Shown here piece after piece: positions 34,722-43,340 of a stretch of DNA of 64,000 nt. The position numbers and the translations under genes were made by a program. The DNA is from Marinimicrobium sp038419845. GTDB lineage: Bacteria > Pseudomonadota > Gammaproteobacteria > Pseudomonadales > Cellvibrionaceae. How positions within the stretch are numbered: the first letter of the stretch is position 1; each line of letters begins with the position of its first letter. Where the stretch lies: positions 62,001 to 126,000 of the forward strand of contig NZ_JBCAQT010000012.1 of assembly GCF_038419845.1 (NCBI RefSeq), read 5' to 3'. The notes below the pieces were generated by a model. The model was given only the letters and a program-made list of their open reading frames with translations. It did not search any database and had not been told where the DNA came from.

Positions 34722-34795
34722 GGCGCGATAGCAAAGCGGTTATGCCCCGGATTGCAAATCCGGTTAGGCCGGTTCGACTCCGGCTCGCGCCTCCA
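34722..34795 (+). tRNA. tRNA-Cys (anticodon GCA)
   Basis: The 74-nt cloverleaf has acceptor GGCGCGA pairing with TCGCGCC, an encoded CCA, anticodon loop ATTGCAA and T-loop GTTCGACTC. A -10-like TAGAAT (34699-34704) lies 17 bp upstream, though no good -35 is visible. It is the first of two tRNAs. Confidence 0.96.
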
Positions 34796-34813
34796 CTTTT
34801 ACACCTTCCCTTA

Positions 34814-34901
34814 GCCCGGGTGGTGGAATAGGTAGACACAGCAGACTTAAAATCTGCCGGCTATCGCAGCTGTGCCGGTTCAAGTCCGGCTCCGGGCACC
34901 A
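34814..34901 (+). tRNA. tRNA-Leu (anticodon TAA)
   Basis: This class II tRNA of 88 nt including CCA has acceptor GCCCGGG pairing with CCGGGC, anticodon loop CTTAAAA and a long variable arm (gctatcgcagc). It follows tRNA-Cys by 18 bp, as in the cysT-leuZ pair of E. coli. Confidence 0.95.
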
Positions 34902-34920
34902 TATCCCTATTTCGGTAAAC

Positions 34921-35080
34921 GGCGGATGCGCCTTAGGCTTATCCGCCCTACAGCTACTCCGTGCCACGGTCTCCCGTAGGGCGGATAAGCGTCAAGCGCA
35001 TCCGCCATAAGGTCAAAAATGGCACGGTGGTTTCGCTGGGCGGATCGGTCCGACGCTTCGGAACTGTATGCGCATCCGCC
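34921..35080. repeat. Composite family A repeat between tRNA-Leu and uvrC
   Basis: The unit begins GGCGGATGCGCCTTAGGCTT. After about 30 bp comes an inverted copy (GTAGGGCGGATAAGCGTC-AAGCGCATCCGCC), and then a third part (GGGCGGATCGGTCCGACG, GCGCATCCGCC). The same three-part order recurs at 43173-43335 with unrelated spacers, so this is a repeated composite element. No gene is visible. Confidence 0.8.
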
Positions 35081-35103
35081 GATGCCCAACCGCCGCACCC
35101 CCC

Positions 35104-36936
35104 TCAACCACTATGAAAATGCTCATAAATCTCCTCCGCCAAGCGGCGGCTGATGCTGGGTACCTTGCTCAAATCCGCCACACTCGCCTTCTGCACCTCC
35201 TGCAGACCGCCAAAATAGCGCAATAACTCCCGCCGCCGACCGGCGCCGATGCCGGGCACATCTTCCAGGGTCGAGGTGCGACGCTTCTTGTCGCGCCGGG
35301 CGCGGTGCCCGGTGATGGCGAAACGGTGGGCCTCGTCGCGAATGTGCTGAATCAGGTGCAGCGCCGAGGAATCGCCCGGCATGACGATCTCCTCATCGGT
35401 TTCATCCCAATAGAGCGTTTCAAAGCCGGCCTTGCGGGTCGAGCCCTTGGCCACACCCAGCAGCGGCACGTCATTGACCCCCAGCTCCGCCAACACTTCG
35501 CGCACCTTCCCCAACTGCCCCTTGCCACCATCGATCAGCAGAATATCGGGCAACTTGCCCTCGCCTTTCTGAAGACGGGTATAGCGCCGCTGCAGGGCCT
35601 GGGCCATGGCCGCGTAATCGTCACCCGGCGTGATCCCCTCGATATTGAACCGGCGATAATCGGACTTGAGCGGCCCGTTGGTATCGAACACCACGCAGGA
35701 AGCCTGGGTCAGCTCACCACTGCTGTGGCTGATATCAAAGCACTCCAGCCGCTGGGGCATTTCATCCAGACCCAGCGCATCCTGCAGCGCCAGAAAGCGG
35801 TCCATGCTGTTCTGACGGCTGTTCACCCGGCTGGCCAGGTTCTGCTGCGCGGCGGTCGCAGCCATCTGCAACCACTGGGCGCGGTGGCTACGCACCTTGT
35901 CGGTCAAGTGAATCTGGCGGTTGGACGCCTGACGCAAGGCATCCACCAGCACCTCGGCACTCTCGACCGGGTGACTCACCACAATTTCCCGTGGAATCTC
36001 CCGGCCTTCGCTCGCCAGATAAAACTGCGGCAGAAACTCGCTCAACACTTCGCTTTCCGAATCCGCCAGGCTGGCCTTGGGATAGAAGCTCCGGCTGCCC
36101 AGAATCCGGCCGCGCCGGACAAACAGCACATGTACGCAGATCAATCCGGCCTGCAGCACCACCGCAATCACATCCAGGTCGCCACTACCCTCCTCCATCA
36201 GCTGCTGCGACTGGATGGCGCGCAGCGCGGTAATCTGATCGCGAATCGCCGCCGCCCGCTCAAACTCCAGCGCTACCGAGGCCGCCTCCATCTGGTCCGC
36301 CAGCTCGCGCATCAGCTCATCGCTCTCGCCCCGGAGGAACATGCGGGTATGGCGCACATCGCTGGCGTAATCCTCGGCGCTGATGTAGTCGACACAGGGA
36401 GCGGTGCAGCGACCGATCTGGTACTGCAGGCAGGGGCGCGAACGGTTTCTGAACACACTGTCTTCACACTGGCGCACCATGAAGGTTTTCTGCAGAAAAT
36501 TCATGCTGTCGCGCACCGCGCCCACATTGGGGTAAGGGCCAAAGTATTCACCGCGCTTTTTCTTGGAGCCCCGGTGAAAGCTGATGCGTGGAAAGGTGTC
36601 GTTGCTGGACAGAAAAATATAGGGGTAGGACTTATCGTCCCGCAGCAGAATATTGTAGGGCGGACGATTGGACTTGATCAGGTTCTGTTCAAGAATCAGC
36701 GCTTCGGTTTCGCTGCCAGTGACCGTGACATCAATCTGCTGGATTTTGGCCACCAGCGCGGCCGTTTTCGGGGAGAGCCCGGTCGGACGGAAATAGCTCG
36801 CGAGGCGTTTTTTCAGATTTTTGGCTTTGCCCACATACAACAGACCACCCTGCGCATCGTACATCTGGTAAATGCCGGGTTGCTGGGTGGTGTTGGCGAG
36901 AAAGCGCTTGTGGTCAAATACGTCGGGGGCAGTCAT
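35104..36936 (-). CDS. uvrC: Excinuclease ABC subunit C
   Basis: UvrC cuts both sides of a lesion in UvrB-DNA complexes. The ATG at 36934-36936 gives 610 residues. The GIY-YIG domain (PGIYQMYDAQGGLLYVGKAKNLKKRL), a cysteine-bearing insert, the UVR motif near 205-240, the RNase H-like domain (ECFDISHSSGELTQASCVVFD) and a C-terminal helix-hairpin-helix pair (LEDVPGIGAGRRRELLRYFGG, VPSISRRLAEEI) are all present. A longer frame to 36993 begins inside a repeat and is rejected. It follows gacA on the same strand across 248 bp filled by repeats. Confidence 0.95.
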   Translation of the reverse strand: MTAPDVFDHKRFLANTTQQPGIYQMYDAQGGLLYVGKAKNLKKRLASYFRPTGLSPKTAALVAKIQQIDVTVTGSETEALILEQNLIKSNRPPYNILLRDDKSYPYIFLSSNDTFPRISFHRGSKKKRGEYFGPYPNVGAVRDSMNFLQKTFMVRQCEDSVFRNRSRPCLQYQIGRCTAPCVDYISAEDYASDVRHTRMFLRGESDELMRELADQMEAASVALEFERAAAIRDQITALRAIQSQQLMEEGSGDLDVIAVVLQAGLICVHVLFVRRGRILGSRSFYPKASLADSESEVLSEFLPQFYLASEGREIPREIVVSHPVESAEVLVDALRQASNRQIHLTDKVRSHRAQWLQMAATAAQQNLASRVNSRQNSMDRFLALQDALGLDEMPQRLECFDISHSSGELTQASCVVFDTNGPLKSDYRRFNIEGITPGDDYAAMAQALQRRYTRLQKGEGKLPDILLIDGGKGQLGKVREVLAELGVNDVPLLGVAKGSTRKAGFETLYWDETDEEIVMPGDSSALHLIQHIRDEAHRFAITGHRARRDKKRRTSTLEDVPGIGAGRRRELLRYFGGLQEVQKASVADLSKVPSISRRLAEEIYEHFHSG

Positions 36937-36962
36937 GGGGGGCAAGAATACCAGATTTGGAT

Positions 36963-37169
36963 GTAGGGTGGGCTCCGCCCACCAGAAGACCATGGTGGGG
37001 AAACCCCATCCTACCGACGGCGGAAAAACCCCACCGTAGGGTGGGCTCCGCCCACCAGAAGACCATGGTGGGGAAACCCCACCCTACCGGCGGCGGAAAA
37101 ACCCCACCGTAGGGTGGGCTCCGCCCACCACCACCCCGAAAAACGAACGGTGGGCAGAGCCCACCCTAC
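36963..37169. repeat. Tandem family B repeats between uvrC and gacA
   Basis: Three successive units start with GTAGGGTGGGCTCCGCCCAC at 36963, 37037 and 37111. Each of the first two is followed by accagaagaccatggtgggg-type spacers and an inverted CCCCA(C/T)CCTACC, with a period of 74 bp; an inverted end (GGTGGGCAGAGCCCACCCTAC) closes the array. Arms can form strong hairpins. Units of the same family are seen at 40721, 57373, 57692 and 63563. Confidence 0.85.
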
Positions 37170-37184
37170 TCATTTTGGTGGTGG

Positions 37185-37838
37185 CTATACCACCGCTTCC
37201 GGATCCAGGAAATCGTGTTTTACTGCCAGCAGGGTCAACTCCACATCGCTGTTGATATCGAGCTTCTCGAAAATGCGATAGCGGTAGCTGTTCACAGTCT
37301 TGGGGCTGACACAGAAAGTATCGGCAATGTCCTGCACCTTCTGGCCGTTGGCGATCAACATGGCGGTCTGCAGCTCCCGCTGGGACAGCTTTTCAAACGG
37401 CGAGCTGGACTCCCCCTCCCCGCCAAAATTCTTCAGGGCCAGCTGCTGGGCGATGCTGTTGCTCATGTACAGGTCGCCGCGAATCACCTTGTTGATGGCA
37501 TCGGTGATTTCGGTAAACTCCGCGCCCTTGGTCACATAGCCCACCGCACCGGCCTGCATCAAGCGCGTCGGATAAAGGCTGTCGTCACAGGCGGTGACGG
37601 CAATGATCTTCATCTCGGGATTGACCTGGCGCAGGCGCCGGGTCGCCTCAAGACCACCCATACCGGGCATTTTCACATCCATCAGCACCACATTGGGCGC
37701 CAACTGTCGGGCCTTGGAAACGGCCTCTTCTCCACTTTTGGCGTCGCCGACCACTTCAAAACCGTCCACGTCCGCCAGCATTCTCACGATGCCCATGCGT
37801 ACCAGGTCGTGGTCGTCCACAACGAGAATCTTTGTCAA
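37185..37838 (-). CDS. gacA: Response regulator GacA/UvrY
   Basis: GacA, activated by the kinase GacS/BarA, turns on small RNAs that titrate CsrA/RsmA. The protein has a receiver domain (VVDDHDLVRMGI, VVLMDVKMPGMGG with the phospho-acceptor Asp, VTACDDSLYPTRLMQAGAVGYVTKG) and a LuxR-type HTH (LSQRELQTAMLIANGQKVQDIADTF, SPKTVNSYRYRIFEKL). The start is probably the TTG at 37836-37838 (TKILVVDDHD), giving 217 residues; an in-frame extension to 37934 has no homologous look. Synteny with uvrC is classic. Confidence 0.93.
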   Translation of the reverse strand: MTKILVVDDHDLVRMGIVRMLADVDGFEVVGDAKSGEEAVSKARQLAPNVVLMDVKMPGMGGLEATRRLRQVNPEMKIIAVTACDDSLYPTRLMQAGAVGYVTKGAEFTEITDAINKVIRGDLYMSNSIAQQLALKNFGGEGESSSPFEKLSQRELQTAMLIANGQKVQDIADTFCVSPKTVNSYRYRIFEKLDINSDVELTLLAVKHDFLDPEAVV

Positions 37839-37990
37839 CTTTAGCCCCCAACTGGCTCTTGCCAGTGTGTTCCGCTTGTTCTTATTGAATCGACTGCGTC
37901 GCAATGGGAGCAGGCGTGAAGGAACTGGCCACACGCCCGCTCCCTCGATGACTGTCAGTCTTCTCCATTAAACGTATGATAATTCAAAGC

Positions 37991-38635
37991 TCAACGTTCG
38001 AACACCGTTCGAAACGTCAGATTAATTCGTGGGCCGACCGCCCGCGCGGTCTTGCCCAATTGATGCTGCCAGTGGTGCTGCGTCGTCCCCGCCATGATCA
38101 ACAGGGATCCAGCCGGCAAATCCAGGCGCACCGGCGACAGGTCCCGTCGCGTTTTATGCCGCAGGGAAAACCGCCGCTCGGCGCCGAGACTGAGCGAGGC
38201 AATCACCGGGTTGCGCCCCAGCTCGGGCTCATCGTCACTGTGCCAGGCCACGCTGTCCTGACCATTCCGGTAAAGATTGGCCAAGACGCTATTAAAGGTC
38301 AAGCCCTCTCGCGCCTTTAACTCACCGTTTATCGCTTTGAGCGTGGGCGTCCAGGGCTCCGGGTCGAACTGGACGCCAGAATAACGATAACGGCGACCGG
38401 GGTCACCATACCAGATATCCAGTCGGGGCACGGCAACCACCTTTCCGTGCATACGGATGTGGGATTGTTGCCAGGCCAGCTCCTCTTTGAGGCGCGCGAA
38501 CAGCTCGGTCGCCACCTCCTCCGACCACCAGTGTCGATACAGTCGGACATCGCCGTCCTCGCGGATCAGCTGTTCCGGCTGGTCCGGTGCGGATTCACCG
38601 CCAAACAGGGACGATTGAGTGCCCGGCTCCACCAT
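37991..38635 (-). CDS. AlkB-like 2-oxoglutarate/Fe(II) dioxygenase
   Basis: The 214-residue protein resembles the AlkB/ALKBH2-3-type alkyl-DNA demethylases found beside other repair genes. The iron ligands show as WHSDDE (His, Asp) and the distal His in TQHHWQHQLGK; the 2-oxoglutarate-binding arginines are in RINLTFR. The substrate-side PRLDIWYGDPGRRYRYSG is also conserved. The ATG shares a base with the uvrB TGA stop (TGATG), so it is coupled to uvrB; a GTG one codon earlier is also possible. Confidence 0.88.
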   Translation of the reverse strand: MVEPGTQSSLFGGESAPDQPEQLIREDGDVRLYRHWWSEEVATELFARLKEELAWQQSHIRMHGKVVAVPRLDIWYGDPGRRYRYSGVQFDPEPWTPTLKAINGELKAREGLTFNSVLANLYRNGQDSVAWHSDDEPELGRNPVIASLSLGAERRFSLRHKTRRDLSPVRLDLPAGSLLIMAGTTQHHWQHQLGKTARAVGPRINLTFRTVFER

Positions 38636-40644
38636 CACGCAGCGCCAAGATGCTTCAGCTTCTGAATCTGGTCGCGCAGACGGGCCGCCTCCTCGAACTC
38701 CAGATCCTTGGCCGCCTGATGCATGGCATTCTCGAGGCGTGCCACCGCCTTCATGACATCGCCATCGGTGGCTTCAATTTCATAGCGGGCCCGCTTCTCG
38801 GCCACCGCCGCCTTGCGCTGGGCTCGGCCGCCGGAGCCCGGCACCGGCCCGGCTTCCATGATGTCGGTCACGCTCTTGCGGATGCCAATCGGGGTAATGC
38901 CGTGCTCTTCGTTGTGCGCCAGCTGCTTGGTCCGACGCCGTTCGGTTTCGTCCAGGGCCCGCTGCATGGAGCCGGTCACCCGATCCGCGTACAGGATCGC
39001 CCGACCGTTGAGGTTACGGGCCGCCCGGCCGATGGTCTGGATCAGCGAGCGCTCGGAGCGCAGGAAGCCCTCCTTGTCCGCGTCCAGAATCGCCACCAGC
39101 GAGACTTCGGGCATATCCAGGCCCTCGCGCAGCAGGTTGATGCCCACCAGCACGTCAAATTCGCCCAGGCGCAGATCGCGGATGATCTCCACCCGCTCGA
39201 CCGTATCGATATCCGAGTGCAGGTAGCGTACCCGCACTCCGTGCTCGGCCAGATACTCGGTCAGATCCTCGGCCATGCGCTTGGTCAGCACCGTGAGCAG
39301 AATCCGCTCGTCCAGATCCACCCGCAGCCGGATTTCCGAGAGCACATCATCCACCTGGGTCGTGGCCGGGCGTACCTCAATCATCGGATCCACCAGACCG
39401 GTGGGCCGCACCACCTGCTCCAGCACCTGTCCGGAGTGCTCCTGCTCATAGGGTCCCGGAGTGGCCGAGACAAAAATCATCTGGGGCGCCAGCCGCTCCC
39501 ACTCCTCGAACCGCATGGGCCGGTTATCCAGCGCCGAGGGCAGCCGGAAGCCATACTCCACCAGGGTTTCCTTGCGCGAGCGGTCGCCCTTGTACATGGC
39601 GCCGATCTGGGGAATGGTCGCGTGGGATTCGTCCACGATCAGCAGCGCTTCATCGGGTAGATAGTCAAACAGCGTGGGTGGCGGCATGCCCGGCTCGCGC
39701 CCCGACAGATAGCGTGAATAGTTCTCCACGCCGTTGCAGTAGCCCAGCTCCTGCATCATCTCCAGGTCATAGCGGGTGCGCTGCTCCAGCCGCTGAGCCT
39801 CCACCAGCTTGTGATTGTCCCGCAGCTGCTTGAGGCGCTCTTCCAGCTCCACCTTGATGTGCTCAATGGCATCCACAATGGTGCTGCGCGGCGTCACATA
39901 GTGGGATTTGGGGTAAATCGTGGCCCGGGCCACCTTGCCCTGCACTTCGCCCGTGAGCGGGTCAAAAATGGAGATCTGTTCAATCTCGTCATCAAACAGT
40001 TCGACCCGGATCGCCTCGTATTCCGAATCGGCCGGGTAAATATCAATCACATCGCCGCGCACCCGGTAGGTGGCACGCTGAAAGTCGGTATCGTTGCGCG
40101 TGTACTGCAGTTCGGCCAGGCGCCGCAGGATCTGGCGCTGGTCCACGTTGTCACCGCGCACCAGGTGCAGCACCATCTTCAGGTAGGAATCCGGATCACC
40201 CAGGCCGTAGATGGCGGAGACCGTCGCCACGACAATGGCGTCCTTGCGCTCCATCAACGCCTTGGTGGCGGACAGGCGCATCTGCTCGATATGCTCGTTG
40301 ACGGAGGCGTCCTTCTCGATGAAGGTATCGGACGAGGGCACATAGGCCTCCGGCTGGTAATAGTCGTAGTAGGAGACGAAGTATTCCACCGCATTATTGG
40401 GGAAAAACTCCTTGAACTCGCCGTACAGCTGGGCCGCGAGTGTTTTGTTGTGTGCCATAATCAAGGTAGGCCGCTGCACGGAGGCGATCACATTGGCCAT
40501 GGTGAAGGTCTTGCCGGAACCGGTCACCCCGAGCAGGGTCTGGTGCGCGAGACCGGCGTCGATCCCCTTCACCAGGCCGGCAATTGCCTTGGGCTGATCG
40601 CCGGCGGGTTGAAAATTGCTCTGAACCACAAACTTCTTGGACAT
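38635..40644 (-). CDS. uvrB: Excinuclease ABC subunit B
   Basis: UvrB verifies damage and hands it to UvrC. The ATG at 40642-40644 gives 669 residues (MSKKFVVQSNFQPAGDQPKAI). Motifs are Walker A GVTGSGKTFTMA, the beta-hairpin YYDYYQPEAYVPSSDTFIEKD, DESHATIPQ (motif II), helicase motifs V and VI (LREGLDMPEVSLV, QTIGRAARN), and the C-terminal UVR domain that contacts UvrC (LEFEEAARLRDQIQKL). The in-frame extension to 40743 is repeat-derived. It is coupled with the alkB-like gene in a DNA-repair pair. Confidence 0.96.
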   Translation of the reverse strand: MSKKFVVQSNFQPAGDQPKAIAGLVKGIDAGLAHQTLLGVTGSGKTFTMANVIASVQRPTLIMAHNKTLAAQLYGEFKEFFPNNAVEYFVSYYDYYQPEAYVPSSDTFIEKDASVNEHIEQMRLSATKALMERKDAIVVATVSAIYGLGDPDSYLKMVLHLVRGDNVDQRQILRRLAELQYTRNDTDFQRATYRVRGDVIDIYPADSEYEAIRVELFDDEIEQISIFDPLTGEVQGKVARATIYPKSHYVTPRSTIVDAIEHIKVELEERLKQLRDNHKLVEAQRLEQRTRYDLEMMQELGYCNGVENYSRYLSGREPGMPPPTLFDYLPDEALLIVDESHATIPQIGAMYKGDRSRKETLVEYGFRLPSALDNRPMRFEEWERLAPQMIFVSATPGPYEQEHSGQVLEQVVRPTGLVDPMIEVRPATTQVDDVLSEIRLRVDLDERILLTVLTKRMAEDLTEYLAEHGVRVRYLHSDIDTVERVEIIRDLRLGEFDVLVGINLLREGLDMPEVSLVAILDADKEGFLRSERSLIQTIGRAARNLNGRAILYADRVTGSMQRALDETERRRTKQLAHNEEHGITPIGIRKSVTDIMEAGPVPGSGGRAQRKAAVAEKRARYEIEATDGDVMKAVARLENAMHQAAKDLEFEEAARLRDQIQKLKHLGAA

Positions 40645-40720
40645 GGAGACGGGATACCTTGATGATCGGAATCGAAGCAGAAGACGAACAGGGCATTGTA
40701 AACCCTGCCCGCACCAGAGT

Positions 40721-40823
40721 GTAGGGTGGGCTCCGCCCACCAAAAAACAAGGTGGGGAAACCCCACCCTACGATTGGCCCCGGTGGGGAAACCCCACCCT
40801 ACGGATGATGGGCTCCGCCCACC
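40721..40823. repeat. Family B repeats upstream of uvrB
   Basis: GTAGGGTGGGCTCCGCCCAC (40721-40740) is followed by two inverted GGTGGGGAAACCCCACCCTA units and a final GGGCTCCGCCCACCA. No gene is present. The block separates the divergent uvrB and fructosamine-kinase-like genes. Confidence 0.85.
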
Positions 40824-40872
40824 ATTGACAACAAAATGACCCGAATGTACCAACGAACGGACCCGACGGATC

Positions 40873-41718
40873 ATGAACGACGTAAAACAGTGGCTCAAAA
40901 GCACCTTTAACACCGACATCGACCGGCGCGACGTACTGGCCGGGGGTGACATCTGCCAGACCGAACGGATCGTCACCACCGACGGCCGCGCCCTGTGCGT
41001 CAAGCAACAACCCGAAGCGCCCAGTGATTTTTTCCCCGCCGAGGCCGCCGGCCTCGCCGCCCTGCGCGACAGCCGGACCCTTCGGGTTCCGGAGGTCTAC
41101 GCCGCCGAGCCGGCCTTCATCGCCATGGAATACATCGAGGCGGGCCGTCGCCGCCCGGACTACTGGGAGCAGCTGGGGCACGGCCTGGCCGAGCTTCACA
41201 ACCAGCCCGCCCCCGCCTTCGGCTTCACCCGGGACAACTATTGCGGCACCAACCGGCAACCCAACCCCCGCAGCGACAAGGGGCACTCATTCTATATCGA
41301 CCAGCGGCTGCTCTATCAGGGCGAGCTGGCCGAGGAGGCCGGGCATTTGACCCAGAGCGAATTCGAACAGCTGGAGCGGCTCTGTCAGCGTTTGCCGGAG
41401 TTGATTCCCGAGCAGTCGCCGGCCCTGCTGCACGGTGACCTCTGGGCGGGCAACATTCACAACGATGAACAGGGCGCGCCCGTGCTGATCGACCCCGCCT
41501 GTTACTGGGGCTGGCCCGAAGCCGAAATCGCCATGACCCGACTGTTCGGTGGCTTTGGTCCCCACTTCTATGCGAGCTACCAGGAGGTTCATCCGCTGGA
41601 GCCGGGCTGGCAGGAACGGGTACCGCTGCACAACCTTTACCACCTGCTGAACCACCTGAACCTGTTTGGCAGCAGCTATCATCCCCAGGTAATTCAGATA
41701 CTTGAGAGATACAGTTAA
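40873..41718 (+). CDS. Fructosamine kinase family protein
   Basis: The 281-residue aminoglycoside-phosphotransferase-fold kinase is of the fructosamine-3-kinase type that phosphorylates ketoamine adducts on proteins, priming their removal. It has the N-lobe segment LAGGDICQTERIV, FAIMEYIE-like FIAMEYIEAG, the catalytic HGDLWAGN, DPACYWGWPEAEIAMTRLFGGF (the DPA replaces DFG), and the family insertion NYCGTNRQPNPR. Bacterial members may act on ribulosamines. It is a single gene upstream of fumC with its own 5' gap. Confidence 0.88.
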   Translation: MNDVKQWLKSTFNTDIDRRDVLAGGDICQTERIVTTDGRALCVKQQPEAPSDFFPAEAAGLAALRDSRTLRVPEVYAAEPAFIAMEYIEAGRRRPDYWEQLGHGLAELHNQPAPAFGFTRDNYCGTNRQPNPRSDKGHSFYIDQRLLYQGELAEEAGHLTQSEFEQLERLCQRLPELIPEQSPALLHGDLWAGNIHNDEQGAPVLIDPACYWGWPEAEIAMTRLFGGFGPHFYASYQEVHPLEPGWQERVPLHNLYHLLNHLNLFGSSYHPQVIQILERYS

Positions 41719-41771
41719 AGTCCATTAGTTAAAGTGAAATCTATTCACTCACCGTTTAGGGAGCCCGAGCC

Positions 41772-43157
41772 ATGAGCGATTACCGCACAGAAACCGACAG
41801 TATGGGAGAGATTCAGGTCCCCGCGGAGGCACTCTACGGGGCCCAGACCCAGCGGGCCATCGACAACTTCGCCCTCAGCGGCACCCCCCTGCCCGGCCGG
41901 TTCATCCAGGCCGTGGCCCAGATCAAGAAAGCCGCCGCGCAGACCAACCAGTCACTGGGACTGCTGGAGGAGGTGCCGGCCAACGCCATTGTCGCCGCCT
42001 GCGATGCCATCATCGCCGGCCGCCATGCCGACCAGTTTCCGGTGGATGTGTTTCAGACCGGCTCCGGCACCAGCACCAACATGAACGTCAACGAAGTTGT
42101 GGCTCATCTGGCCAGCGAGAGCTGCGGCCAGACGGTAGGCGCCAATGACCACGTCAACATGAGCCAGAGCAGCAATGATGTGATTCCCACGGCGATCCAC
42201 CTGAGCACCGCCCTCGCCTTCAATACCCAGCTGTTGCCCGCCCTGCGGCATCTGCGCACGACTCTGGAGACGCGTGCGGGAGAGCTGGATCAGGTGGTGA
42301 AAACCGGTCGCACCCACTTGATGGATGCCATGCCCGTGACTTTGGGTCAGAGCCTGCGCGGCTGGGCGAATCAGATCGAGAGCAACGAGCAGCGCCTGCA
42401 TCAGGCCCTGGATCAGCTCTGCGCCCTGGCCCAGGGCGGCACCGCCGTGGGTACCGGCATCAACGCCCACCCGGAGTTTGCCGCGCGCTTTACCCGGCAA
42501 CTGACCGAGAACCTGGGCCTGGTGTTCACCCCGGCCGAGAACTTCTTCGCCGCCCAGGGCAGTCAGGACACCGCCGTGGCCACCTCCGGCGCACTGAAAA
42601 CCCTGGCCACGTCCCTGATGAAGATCGCCAACGACCTGCGCTGGATGAACTCCGGCCCGCTGGCCGGTCTGGGAGAAATCGAACTGGAAGCGCTGCAGCC
42701 CGGCTCCTCCATCATGCCCGGCAAGGTCAACCCGGTGATCCCCGAAGCGGTCGCCATGGCCAGCGCCCAGGTCATGGGCAATGACACGGCCATCACCGTC
42801 GCGGGCCAGTCGGGCAACTTCGAGCTCAATGTGATGCTACCGCTGGTGGCCCACAATCTGCTCAGCAGCACCACCCTGATGGCCAACGCCAGCACCGCCC
42901 TGGCGGACAAAACCATCGCCAGCTTCACCGTCCGGGCCGATAACCTCAACGCCGCCCTGGCCCGCAACCCCATCCTGGTCACCGCCCTCAACCCCATCAT
43001 CGGCTACGCCAAAGCGGCCGCCATCGCCAAAAAAGCCTACGCCGAAGGCCGCCCCATCATCGACGTCGCCGAACAGGAAACCGACCTCCCCCGCGACGAG
43101 CTGGAACAGCTCCTCGATCCGGAGAAGCTGACACGCGGAGGCTTGCCGGGCGAATAA
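41772..43157 (+). CDS. fumC: Class II fumarate hydratase
   Basis: FumC interconverts fumarate and malate without an iron-sulfur cluster and often serves under iron limitation or oxidative stress. The 461 residues have the signature GSSIMPGKVNP (catalytic serine loop), TGRTHLMDAMPVTLGQ, and SGTSTNMNVNEV-like GSGTSTNMNVNEV with the substrate-binding threonine and asparagine. AGGGAG precedes the ATG. The length is normal. Confidence 0.96.
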   Translation: MSDYRTETDSMGEIQVPAEALYGAQTQRAIDNFALSGTPLPGRFIQAVAQIKKAAAQTNQSLGLLEEVPANAIVAACDAIIAGRHADQFPVDVFQTGSGTSTNMNVNEVVAHLASESCGQTVGANDHVNMSQSSNDVIPTAIHLSTALAFNTQLLPALRHLRTTLETRAGELDQVVKTGRTHLMDAMPVTLGQSLRGWANQIESNEQRLHQALDQLCALAQGGTAVGTGINAHPEFAARFTRQLTENLGLVFTPAENFFAAQGSQDTAVATSGALKTLATSLMKIANDLRWMNSGPLAGLGEIELEALQPGSSIMPGKVNPVIPEAVAMASAQVMGNDTAITVAGQSGNFELNVMLPLVAHNLLSSTTLMANASTALADKTIASFTVRADNLNAALARNPILVTALNPIIGYAKAAAIAKKAYAEGRPIIDVAEQETDLPRDELEQLLDPEKLTRGGLPGE

Positions 43158-43172
43158 CCTCGGCTATTCTGT

Positions 43173-43335
43173 GGCGGATGCGCCTTAGGCTTATCCGCCC
43201 TACGGGCAACCTTGGTACGAAGTTATCGTAGGGCGGATAAGCGTCAAGCGCATCCGCCACAAAACGCCCAAACAACCACCAGGCCATCCGTTGGGCGGAT
43301 CGGTCCGACGTCTCCGAGCCTAATGCGCATCCGCC
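43173..43335. repeat. Composite family A repeat after fumC
   Basis: The three-part composite (GGCGGATGCGCCTTAGGCTT, inverted GTAGGGCGGATAAGCGTC, and GGGCGGATCGGTCCGACG with GCGCATCCGCC) is the same as at 34921-35080. It sits between the convergent fumC and lysR genes. Confidence 0.8.
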
Positions 43336-43340
43336 AAAAC

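Noticed and set aside
35305..36966. 553-codon plus-strand frame opposite uvrC
   Set aside because: It is the antisense shadow of a complete uvrC.
36963..37169. Regularly spaced repeats as a CRISPR array
   Set aside because: There are only three units, spacers are themselves repeated, arms are strong palindromes, and no cas gene is near.
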